Below, piece by piece: positions 1 through 5,044 of a stretch of DNA of 5,044 nucleotides. Within the stretch, counting starts at the first letter, position 1; every line of letters begins with the position of its first letter. This DNA is from a bacterium (GTDB lineage Bacteria > UBA10199 > DSSB01), in contig JAUHYS010000180.1 of NCBI GenBank assembly GCA_030426445.1, positions 1 to 5,044 of the forward strand, given 5' to 3'. The translations under genes were made by a program, and so were the position numbers. The notes under the pieces were generated by a model. That model was not told the DNA's origin. It searched no databases and worked only from the letters and a program-made list of their open reading frames with translations.

Positions 1-54
1 GTACTCATTGTAGACGATTACAGGACAATGTTGCGTATTGTCCGCAACTTACTC
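1..54 (+). other. CheY-like receiver N-terminus fragment running in frame into sdhA
   Basis: Read in frame from base 1, this stretch encodes [18 protein letters not shown]. That closely resembles the first beta strand and first helix of stand-alone CheY response regulators, including the paired Asp residues (window residues 5 and 6) of the acidic metal-binding pocket. It does not resemble the part of SdhA expected just before the downstream sequence. From about base 37 the residues IVRNLL suit both families, and from base 55 the sequence is SdhA only. The rest of a receiver domain (phospho-acceptor Asp, conserved Thr/Ser and Lys) is absent, so this cannot be a working domain. The simplest explanation is an assembly chimera at a short shared word near a contig end. 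A real recombination scar is possible but less likely. The CheY assignment rests on recognising the motif by eye. Confidence 0.6.
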
Positions 55-1338
55 ACCGGTGCCTATGAAAAATACGCGGCCGAGGGAGTACTGCTTTGCA
101 CAGGTGGTTATAGCAATGTCTTCTACTTATCGACCAATGCAAAAGGTTGCAATGTCACTGCCACCTGGAGAGCTCATAAAAAAGGAGCTTTTTTTGCCAA
201 CCCTTGCTTTACACAAATTCACCCGACATGCATTCCTCCTTCGGGAGATTATCAATCTAAGTTAACACTCATGAGTGAAAGCTTACGCAATGATGGTCGC
301 GTTTGGGTTCCAAAAAAACCAGGGGATGAACGGGCACCTCATGCTATTCCAGATTCCGAACGCGATTATTATCTCGAGCGTAAATATCCGACCTATGGAA
401 ATATGGTGCCTCGAGATGTGGCTTCGCGTAATGCGAAATCCGTTGTCGACGAAGGACTCGGTGTGGGCCCTGCACAAAATGCTGTTTATTTAGATTTTAA
501 AGATGCGATTAAAAGAGACGGAGAAGCTGTCGTTAGGCAGAAATATGGAAATCTCTTCCATATGTATGAAAAAATTACCGCAGAAAACCCTTACCAGTTA
601 CCGATGCGCATCTACCCTGCTCCCCACTATACCATGGGTGGATTATGGGTAGACTATAACTTAGAGAGCAATTTACCTGGCTTATTTGTCTTGGGTGAAG
701 CCAACTTTTCCGATCACGGGGCCAATCGCTTGGGAGCCAGTGCACTCATGCAAGGCCTGGCCGATGGCTACTTTGTTGCACCCTATACCTTAGCTAATCA
801 CATTGCAGGCCGAAAGCTTGCTAAAGTTTCAACTGACCATCCAGCCTTTGAAGAAGCCCTTCAACAAGTTAAAGAATACAATGAAAAGCTTCTTAAAATA
901 GAAGGAAAACGTTCTGTCGATAGTTTTCATCGCCAACTCGGTAAAATCATGTGGGATCATTGTGGGATGTCACGAAATGCCGCCGGCCTCAAACAAGCTA
1001 AAAATGAAATTCAGCAGCTTCGTGCCGAATTTTGGGAGAATGTGAAGGTCATGGGTGATAACAATGAGTTTAATCAAAACCTAGAGCACGCAGGACGAGT
1101 TGCCGACTTTTTAGAGTTTGGCGAACTCATGGTCAAGGATGCTCTCTACCGTGAAGAATCCTGCGGAGGGCACTTTAGAGAAGAACATCAAACCGCTGAA
1201 AACGAAGCCAAACGAGATGACGAAAAATTTTGTCATGTAGCTGCTTGGGAATTTCAAGGAGTTAATAAAGAGCCCGAATTACATACCGAAGATCTAGAAT
1301 TTAACCATGTTGAACTCACACAAAGGAGTTACAAATGA
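1..1338 (+). CDS. sdhA: Succinate dehydrogenase/fumarate reductase flavoprotein subunit, 5'-truncated
   Basis: This is the catalytic FAD subunit of complex II, which oxidises succinate to fumarate (or the reverse) on the cytoplasmic face of the membrane and passes electrons to SdhB. The frame is open from base 1. The first ATG (base 28) lies in the CheY-like stretch and is not the true start. SdhA homology begins around base 37. Counting from that ATG, visible active-site elements are the HPT motif (His65), the SESLR segment (Glu84), the RD motif with the likely catalytic Arg129, HYTMGG (His200) and HGANRLG (Arg234). The C-terminal helical part follows, with an [11 protein letters not shown] motif near residues 377-387. 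About 400 SdhA residues remain of the usual 600-650. The N-terminal Rossmann FAD-binding region and the FAD-linking His are missing. The stop overlaps the sdhB start (ATGA), indicating an operon with translational coupling. The family is certain; the B-type subclass is likely from the sequence style. Confidence 0.95.
   Translation, partial: VLIVDDYRTMLRIVRNLLTGAYEKYAAEGVLLCTGGYSNVFYLSTNAKGCNVTATWRAHKKGAFFANPCFTQIHPTCIPPSGDYQSKLTLMSESLRNDGRVWVPKKPGDERAPHAIPDSERDYYLERKYPTYGNMVPRDVASRNAKSVVDEGLGVGPAQNAVYLDFKDAIKRDGEAVVRQKYGNLFHMYEKITAENPYQLPMRIYPAPHYTMGGLWVDYNLESNLPGLFVLGEANFSDHGANRLGASALMQGLADGYFVAPYTLANHIAGRKLAKVSTDHPAFEEALQQVKEYNEKLLKIEGKRSVDSFHRQLGKIMWDHCGMSRNAAGLKQAKNEIQQLRAEFWENVKVMGDNNEFNQNLEHAGRVADFLEFGELMVKDALYREESCGGHFREEHQTAENEAKRDDEKFCHVAAWEFQGVNKEPELHTEDLEFNHVELTQRSYK
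1322..1328 (+). promoter_or_regulatory. Ribosome binding site of sdhB
   Basis: AAAGGAG sits 6 nt before the ATG at 1335, inside the last codons of sdhA. It fixes the sdhB start and, with the ATGA stop/start overlap at 1335-1338, supports coupled translation of the two subunits. Confidence 0.85.
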
Positions 1339-2093
1339 GCGAACACATTAGCCTCACTCTTAAAATTTGGCGGCAAAAAGACAAAAATACCCCAGGCAAA
1401 ATGGTGACCTATCAACTGGATAAAGTGAATACGCATATGTCTTTTTTGGAAATGTTGGACGTGCTTAATGAACAACTCATTCAAAAAAATGAAGAGCCCA
1501 TCGCCTTTGATCATGATTGTCGGGAAGGCATTTGCGGCATGTGTAGCCTGATGATTAATGGGCAAGCTCATGGTCCCGAACGAGAAACTACGACCTGTCA
1601 ACTACATATGAGACACTTTAAAAATGGTGAAACTATTTATATCGAGCCTTGGCGGGCAAAAGCCTTCCCAATTATTAAAGACTTAACCGTAGACAGGACT
1701 GCCTTTGATCGCATTATTACAGCAGGTGGCTATAACTCAACTAACGTGGGAAATGCGCCTGATGGTAATTCTCTATTAGTTCCTAAAGAAAATGCAGACC
1801 GCGCCATGGATGCAGCAACTTGCCTGGGTTGCGGTGCCTGTGTGGCTTCCTGTAAAAACGCATCCGCTAGCCTCTTTGTAGCCGCTAAAATTACTCATAT
1901 GGCAGAGTTACCTCAAGGAGAACCCGAAGCGAAACTCCGAGCTCAAAATATGGTTGCACAAATGGATGCCGAAGGGTTTGGTGCTTGCACCAATACCTAC
2001 GAATGTGAAGCAGCCTGCCCTGTTGGTATTTCTGTCACAACGATTGCAAAGATGAACCGGGAGTTTTTTAAGGCAAATATAAAGGGAGATTAG
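1335..2093 (+). CDS. sdhB: Succinate dehydrogenase/fumarate reductase iron-sulfur subunit
   Basis: SdhB carries electrons from the SdhA flavin through three iron-sulfur clusters to the membrane cytochrome and quinone. The 252-residue protein is complete and close to the usual family length. The N-terminal ferredoxin-like domain holds the [2Fe-2S] ligands Cys62, Cys67, Cys70 and Cys88. The C-terminal domain has a CxxCxxCxxxC run (163, 166, 169, 173) followed by Cys218, Cys224 and Cys228-Pro. By analogy with E. coli SdhB, 163/166/169/228 hold the [4Fe-4S] cluster and 173/218/224 the [3Fe-4S] cluster, so all eleven ligands are present. Cys173 is followed by Lys where many SdhB proteins have Pro. 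The long insert between the two domains and overall style suggest the B-type enzyme, which works with one di-heme SdhC. The start is fixed by a good ribosome binding site and the overlap with sdhA. The stop overlaps that of the opposing SCP2 gene. Confidence 0.97.
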   Translation: MSEHISLTLKIWRQKDKNTPGKMVTYQLDKVNTHMSFLEMLDVLNEQLIQKNEEPIAFDHDCREGICGMCSLMINGQAHGPERETTTCQLHMRHFKNGETIYIEPWRAKAFPIIKDLTVDRTAFDRIITAGGYNSTNVGNAPDGNSLLVPKENADRAMDAATCLGCGACVASCKNASASLFVAAKITHMAELPQGEPEAKLRAQNMVAQMDAEGFGACTNTYECEAACPVGISVTTIAKMNREFFKANIKGD

Positions 2094-2416
2094 CCTAAAA
2101 TATTACCTAATTTAAGAGCTAAGCCCATATCTCCAGCTACTTTGAGTTTTCCAGTCATAAAGGCCATTTGAGGATTGAGACCTCCACCAATTAGATCAGA
2201 AAAATCAGCATCACTGATGGTAATTGTGCATTGGGCATTTCCTGTGGAGCCTTCGACCACTTTTTTGTTATCACCGCTTAAATCAATGGACCAAACTCCA
2301 CCTTCATCTCCAGTGACATTAAATTCGTAAATAGCATCGATGCCTGTAATTTTTTCTGCATTGGTTTCAAGTTTTTGAGGTATTTTTTGTTCAAAAATTT
2401 CTTTAGCACTGGCCAT
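2090..2416 (-). CDS. SCP2 sterol-binding domain protein (lipid carrier)
   Basis: A stand-alone sterol carrier protein 2 domain of 108 residues, the usual size for single-domain bacterial members. The fold has a hydrophobic tunnel that binds fatty acids, acyl-CoAs or other lipids. The bacterial role is generally undefined, with lipid transfer or storage the usual guess. The N-terminal helix ([10 protein letters not shown]) leads into the beta sheet, with a CTITIS strand at residues 63-68. The diagnostic C-terminal block at 81-102 starts NPQMAF, continues [10 protein letters not shown] and ends in a hydrophobic helix. There is no signal peptide or membrane segment, so it should be cytoplasmic. 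The ATG is supported by AAAGGA 6 nt upstream. The last four bases overlap the stop of sdhB tail to tail. An acyl-CoA synthetase on the same strand about 1 kb upstream is consistent with acyl-lipid handling, but that link is inference. Confidence 0.92.
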   Translation of the reverse strand: MASAKEIFEQKIPQKLETNAEKITGIDAIYEFNVTGDEGGVWSIDLSGDNKKVVEGSTGNAQCTITISDADFSDLIGGGLNPQMAFMTGKLKVAGDMGLALKLGNILG

Positions 2417-2422
2417 ATCTAA

Positions 2423-2428
2423 TCCTTT
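2423..2428 (-). promoter_or_regulatory. Ribosome binding site of the SCP2 gene
   Basis: On the minus strand, AAAGGA lies 6 nt before the ATG at 2416 and supports that start. Confidence 0.7.
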
Positions 2429-2454
2429 ATCTGATGTTAATGATTTGAAAACTA

Positions 2455-2483
2455 TGGATACACGCTCGCCTTTTAAGTGTCAA
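2455..2483 (-). promoter_or_regulatory. Candidate sigma-70-type promoter for the SCP2 gene
   Basis: On the minus strand a perfect TTGACA (2478-2483) is followed after 17 bases by TATCCA (2455-2460), which matches the TATAAT consensus at only three positions. Transcription would begin near 2448 and leave a leader of about 30 nt before the SCP2 ATG. The strong -35 box and correct spacing favour it; the weak -10 box argues for caution or for activator dependence. The -35 box falls within the upstream-most direct repeat pair described separately. Confidence 0.4.
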
Positions 2484-2494
2484 GATAAGTGTCA
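2474..2494. repeat. 9-bp direct repeat, 12-bp period, over the SCP2 -35 box
   Basis: TAAGTGTCA occurs at 2474-2482 and again at 2486-2494 on the plus strand, separated by AGA. The 12-bp period is close to, though a little above, one helical turn. The pair lies between the DUF2752 stop codon and the SCP2 gene, and one copy overlaps the TTGACA box, as an operator for a protein binding tandem half-sites would. No protein can be assigned, and chance is possible in 83 bases of intergenic DNA. Confidence 0.5.
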
Positions 2495-2499
2495 GGAAG

Positions 2500-2913
2500 C
2501 TAAAAATTTATCTTTGAATTCAAAAAAAGCTTAAATAGCCATTGCCCAAAAAATAACAAAATAAAGCAATATGAAAAAATTTTATTAAATTTTGTATTAA
2601 ATTTGAAGGACAAGCCTCCCTGCTTCTTTAAAAGCAAAGCATGATAAAAAGCATAGTAAATCAGCCAAAGAATCATCAAAGGCCCTAAAATATTCATCGA
2701 AAAAGACTGAATGAAATTTCCATGAAAGAAATGAACGAAAGAACGTGTTAAACCACAACCAGGACAGGAAAACCCAGTCATCCAACGGATGAAACATAAA
2801 GGGGTATTTTCAAGCCACCGAATGGGTAGACTCAAGCTGACTACAAATATCAAAAAAACAAGGCCAATGGCTCTACAATGAACCATTGGCCTAGTTAAAT
2901 TTATTTTATTCAT
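2500..2913 (-). CDS. DUF2752 family small membrane protein
   Basis: A 137-residue membrane protein of the DUF2752 family, whose function is not known to me. The family signature is clear: Cys40, then an RW-x-TGF-x-CPGCGLTR block at residues 43-57 with Cys50 and Cys53, followed by a HGN motif at 64-66. Three hydrophobic segments can be seen, at roughly 15-30, 73-92 and 112-131. The paired Cys residues could bind metal or undergo redox change, but that is speculation. The gene follows the DUF4870 gene by 36 nt on the same strand. The ATG has no recognisable ribosome binding site, and a second in-frame ATG lies at codon 10 (2884-2886). Codons 8-21 contain a terminator-like hairpin and T-run, unusual inside a gene. 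The first hydrophobic segment is encoded partly by that T-run, so starting the protein downstream of it would remove an expected helix. Confidence 0.85.
   Translation of the reverse strand: MNKINLTRPMVHCRAIGLVFLIFVVSLSLPIRWLENTPLCFIRWMTGFSCPGCGLTRSFVHFFHGNFIQSFSMNILGPLMILWLIYYAFYHALLLKKQGGLSFKFNTKFNKIFSYCFILLFFGQWLFKLFLNSKINF
2852..2892 (-). terminator. Terminator-like hairpin inside the 5' part of the DUF2752 gene
   Basis: A perfect 10-bp inverted repeat, AGGCCAATGG (2861-2870) and CCATTGGCCT (2883-2892), encloses a 12-nt loop. On the minus strand the stem is followed after two bases by seven Ts (2858-2852), giving the shape of a rho-independent terminator for leftward transcription. It has no matching T-run on the other strand. 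It lies about 60 nt beyond the DUF4870 stop, so it could end that transcript, yet it is inside the DUF2752 reading frame (codons 8-21). Translation from either upstream ATG would disrupt it, so it could act as an attenuator. The structure is seen directly; its activity is inferred. Confidence 0.55.
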
Positions 2914-2949
2914 GACGGTTATCAGTGAATAATAAACACAAATACTTGA

Positions 2950-3327
2950 TTAAGCATTGGCTTGCTTTTCGGCGTACTCACCAATTACAGGAATTTGCCA
3001 ACGCTCTCCTTGATAAGCTTTGATAAGGAGTAAAATCCATAATGCAAGACCACCCAGTCCAACAATAGCCAAAAGAATCATGCCTAAGTATTTTATTACT
3101 GGAATAAGGAGCAATATCCATAGAACTATATAAATAGCAAAAAAAGCAATAGTTAGAAAGATTGACTGCCATGCATGAAACCTGACATCACGGTTTTCTT
3201 TTTCGATCACTAGAAAAATAATTGCGATGATCGGTACGCAAATATAACAAAGTAATGAAGCTATATTAGGTGCAAGCCCGCTGCCACCGTTATTTCCGCC
3301 CGAAGGTTGAGCACTTGGATTTGTCAT
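2950..3327 (-). CDS. DUF4870 domain (Tic20-like) small membrane protein
   Basis: A 125-residue integral membrane protein of the DUF4870 family, whose biochemical role is not established. A short polar Gly/Asn/Ser-rich N-terminus (residues 1-18) precedes three predicted membrane helices at about 20-41, 55-78 and 82-104. The family marks are the charged loop after helix 1 containing ENRDVRFHAWQ (44-54) and the C-terminal KAYQGERWQIPVIGEYAE block (103-120), which has the usual K-x-Y/F-x-G and IP-x-IG pattern. The start is supported by AAGGAG 7 nt upstream. It lies 107 nt after the acyl-CoA synthetase gene and 36 nt before the DUF2752 gene on the same strand, so the two small membrane proteins may share a transcript. 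A perfect TATAAT about 45 nt upstream suggests it may also have its own promoter. Confidence 0.92.
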   Translation of the reverse strand: MTNPSAQPSGGNNGGSGLAPNIASLLCYICVPIIAIIFLVIEKENRDVRFHAWQSIFLTIAFFAIYIVLWILLLIPVIKYLGMILLAIVGLGGLALWILLLIKAYQGERWQIPVIGEYAEKQANA

Positions 3328-3334
3328 GAATATT

Positions 3335-3340
3335 CTCCTT
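3335..3340 (-). promoter_or_regulatory. Ribosome binding site of the DUF4870 gene
   Basis: On the minus strand, AAGGAG lies 7 nt before the ATG at 3327 and fixes this start. Confidence 0.85.
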
Positions 3341-3369
3341 TATTAACTTTAAAATGACTTTCAGCTTTA

Positions 3370-3375
3370 ATTATA
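3370..3375 (-). promoter_or_regulatory. Candidate -10 box upstream of the DUF4870 gene
   Basis: A perfect TATAAT on the minus strand in the 107-nt gap between the synthetase and DUF4870 genes would start transcription near 3363. The nearest -35-like word, TTGTCA (3398-3403), is 22 bases away, which is too far for a standard promoter, and the region is so AT-rich that a chance match is easy. The call is therefore weak. Confidence 0.25.
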
Positions 3376-3414
3376 TTTTTATCTTTCTCATTTAGACTGA
3401 CAAGAAAATTCTTA

Positions 3415-3434
3415 CTTTTTTAAACTTTTTTAAA
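3415..3434. repeat. Perfect tandem repeat of CTTTTTTAAA, two copies
   Basis: CTTTTTTAAA occurs twice back to back (3415-3424 and 3425-3434) immediately beyond the stop codon of the acyl-CoA synthetase gene. On the coding strand of that gene it reads as two TTTAAAAAAG units. It forms no GC-rich hairpin and is not a standard intrinsic terminator. It may be slippage in AT-rich DNA. Confidence 0.6.
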
Positions 3435-5044
3435 TCAATTATTATACAAACCATCGATAAGTATTTTATATTTTTCGGAAACAAATTTACGTTTTACTTT
3501 AAGAGAAGGCGTTAATTCTCCTCCGTCTATGGTAAATTCTTCTGGGATCACCGCAAATTTTTTGATGCTTTCAAAGGAGGCCAAGTTCTTGTTTTCATCA
3601 TCAATAATTTTTTTCACCGCTTTTTGGACCCGACTGTCTTGAATGATTTCTACATAGGCTTTGCCATTCAATCCCCAAGGTTTGCTCATTCTTTTGACTT
3701 CTTCTTCATTAAGGGTCAAAAGGGCTGTCAGGTATTTACGTTTATCACCATGTACCATGACCTGGCTAACCAACGGATTGGTTTTAATCGAGTTTTCAAT
3801 TTTTTGTGGTGCAATATTCTTACCCCCCGCAGTGACAATAATGTCTTTTTTACGGTCGGTAATCTTTAAAAAGCCGTCCTTGTATTCTCCCACATCACCG
3901 GTATAAAACCAACCATCTTTAAAAACTTCTGCAGTTTCTTCGGGCTTTTTCCAATACCCTTTCGTAACCACTGGTCCCGCGACTATAATTTCTCCATCTT
4001 CGGCAATTTTTATTTTTCCACCTAAGCCAGGATGTCCCACTGTTCCGAAACGATTTTTTTCTTTAGTGTTAGCGCTAAAAGCTGCTGTGGTTTCAGTAAG
4101 GCCATAACCTTCTAAAATAAGAATACCCGCATTATAAAAAAACTTGGCAATCTCTGGATTAAGAGGAGCCCCACCAGAAACAAAAAATTTGAGTCTTCCC
4201 CCTAGTTTTTCGTGGAGTTTAGAAAAAACCAGTTTATGTGCTAATTGATGACGGAGCTTTAACCCAAAAGAAACAGGCTTTTTGCTATCGACTGTATCAG
4301 TATATTGTTGTCCAATCTCAGTGGCCCAGCTAAAAATTTTCTTTTTGAGAGCCGAAGAGCTTTCGACAGTTAGCATCATATTTTGATAAACTTTTTCAAA
4401 GATGCGAGGGACTCCCACAATAAAATGGGGGTGAGACTCACGAATATTTTCTGCAAGCTTATCGATGCTTTCTGCATAGTAATGGGTAAAACCAATGCAA
4501 AGCTGCGCAACTTGGGCAACTCTTCCTAAAATATGTGAAAGTGGAAGAAAGAGCAGCGAATCCCAATCCTTATCCATAGTAAAAAAGGCCTCAGCGCATT
4601 CAGCTGCAGCTACTAGATTATTATGGGTAATAATGACTCCTTTTGGAACCCCGGTGGTTCCCGATGTGTATACCAAAGTTGCAATGTCATCTTCGGCAAT
4701 TTGTCTGATTCGATTGCCAAAATCACTTTTTACGCCCTGCCCCAAGGCTTCAAATTCTTCTAAACTTAAAACTTTGTCTTGATTGGTTTTACCTTCTATT
4801 AAGATGACTTTTTCTAAATGAGGAAGCTGAGGCCAAACCTTTAACACTTTTTTGAGTTGTTGTTTGTTTTCGACAAAGATAATGCGGGTTTCACTGTCGT
4901 TGAGAATGTATTCGACTTCTTCGGGCTGGTTACTGGGATAGATTGGAACCGTTATCGCGCCCAGGGACAAAGTCGCCATATCGATTAAGGTCCACTCATA
5001 ACGGGTTTGCGCCATCACAGCGATACGATCCTTGGAGACCATAT
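3435..5044 (-). CDS. Long-chain acyl-CoA synthetase (AMP-forming), N-terminus outside window
   Basis: An ANL-superfamily enzyme that activates long-chain fatty acids with ATP and CoA through an acyl-adenylate, supplying acyl-CoA for beta-oxidation or lipid synthesis. The best fit is the FAA1/FadD15-like group (AMP-dependent long-chain acyl-CoA ligases of about 600 residues). The frame stays open to the window edge. The ATG at 5042 sits within a conserved segment (SKDRIAVMAQTRYEW) that normally lies about 50-80 residues into the protein, so the real start is outside. Counting from that ATG, visible motifs are the P-loop YTSGTTGVPKG (125-135), YGLTET (313-318), YTGD (380-383), the hinge motif TDRKKD (395-400) followed by GGKN (406-409), and the C-terminal LTPSLKVKR (510-518) with the likely catalytic Lys515. 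All core motifs are intact. The nearby SCP2 gene on the same strand is a plausible partner in acyl-lipid handling. No clear terminator follows the TGA stop. Confidence 0.95.
   Translation of the reverse strand, partial: MVSKDRIAVMAQTRYEWTLIDMATLSLGAITVPIYPSNQPEEVEYILNDSETRIIFVENKQQLKKVLKVWPQLPHLEKVILIEGKTNQDKVLSLEEFEALGQGVKSDFGNRIRQIAEDDIATLVYTSGTTGVPKGVIITHNNLVAAAECAEAFFTMDKDWDSLLFLPLSHILGRVAQVAQLCIGFTHYYAESIDKLAENIRESHPHFIVGVPRIFEKVYQNMMLTVESSSALKKKIFSWATEIGQQYTDTVDSKKPVSFGLKLRHQLAHKLVFSKLHEKLGGRLKFFVSGGAPLNPEIAKFFYNAGILILEGYGLTETTAAFSANTKEKNRFGTVGHPGLGGKIKIAEDGEIIVAGPVVTKGYWKKPEETAEVFKDGWFYTGDVGEYKDGFLKITDRKKDIIVTAGGKNIAPQKIENSIKTNPLVSQVMVHGDKRKYLTALLTLNEEEVKRMSKPWGLNGKAYVEIIQDSRVQKAVKKIIDDENKNLASFESIKKFAVIPEEFTIDGGELTPSLKVKRKFVSEKYKILIDGLYNN

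Noticed and set aside
28..30. ATG giving a 436-residue reading frame as the sdhA start
   Set aside because: It lies inside the CheY-like stretch, has no ribosome binding site and would omit the FAD-binding N-terminus of SdhA. It is a chance in-frame Met of a partial gene.
1329..1601. 90-codon minus-strand frame opposite the sdhA/sdhB junction
   Set aside because: It lies antisense to the conserved [2Fe-2S] region of sdhB and shows no family resemblance, so it is a shadow frame.
2244..2266. GTGG...CCAC followed by TTTTTT on the plus strand as a terminator for sdhAB
   Set aside because: The stem is only 4 bp with a 9-nt loop and lies about 150 nt beyond sdhB within the SCP2 coding sequence, where the T-run encodes two Lys codons on the other strand. 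It is too weak to call.
2513..2524. 12-bp perfect palindrome TTTGAATTCAAA
   Set aside because: It has no loop and is AT-rich, within the end of the DUF2752 gene. Such palindromes arise by chance and nothing around it suggests an operator.
2597..2797. 66-codon minus-strand frame overlapping the DUF2752 gene
   Set aside because: It is the alternative frame of a gene whose CPGCG signature lies in the other frame. Its aromatic, Ser-rich composition is typical of a shifted membrane gene.
2914..2949. Promoter for the DUF2752 gene (TATTAT on the minus strand)
   Set aside because: A TATAAT-like word exists, but no -35 match lies at 16-18 bases and the gap is only 36 nt and AT-rich.
4495..4782. 95-codon plus-strand frame opposite the acyl-CoA synthetase
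   Set aside because: It is the reverse of the conserved AMP-binding region, has unconvincing composition and no ribosome binding site.

Overview
The window holds six protein-coding genes in two convergent blocks, with ordinary bacterial layout. The DNA is AT-leaning and the genes are tightly packed. The SdhA/SdhB pair is of the single-cytochrome (B-type) kind found in Bacteroidota, Chlamydiae, Bdellovibrionota and other former Deltaproteobacteria. A stand-alone SCP2 lipid-carrier protein and a long-chain acyl-CoA synthetase fit a Bdellovibrionota/deltaproteobacterial-type Gram-negative. That placement is an inference from remembered family resemblance and is not firm.

Plus strand, 1-2093: the C-terminal two-thirds of succinate dehydrogenase/fumarate reductase flavoprotein (sdhA), overlapping by 4 nt with a complete iron-sulfur subunit (sdhB). 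The cytochrome b subunit (sdhC) usually lies upstream of sdhA and would be outside the window. The first ~36 bases do not look like SdhA: in the same frame they encode the start of a CheY-type receiver domain, which passes into SdhA at a short stretch both families can share. This is most simply an assembly chimera at a contig end.

Minus strand, 5044-2090 (read right to left): a long-chain acyl-CoA synthetase lacking its N-terminus at the window edge; a small three-helix DUF4870 membrane protein; a DUF2752 membrane protein with the CPGCG signature; and an SCP2 sterol-carrier-domain protein. The SCP2 stop codon overlaps the sdhB stop codon tail to tail. The synthetase and the SCP2 protein both point to fatty acid or lipid handling, and succinate dehydrogenase feeds the same respiratory metabolism, but nothing shows that the two blocks work as one system.

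No RNA gene, mobile element, CRISPR array or new multi-gene system is visible. The points most worth checking are the CheY/SdhA junction at the left edge, a terminator-like hairpin with a T7 tract inside the first 21 codons of the DUF2752 gene, and a 9-bp direct repeat over a perfect TTGACA box upstream of the SCP2 gene. No stretch without a gene exceeds 107 bases.
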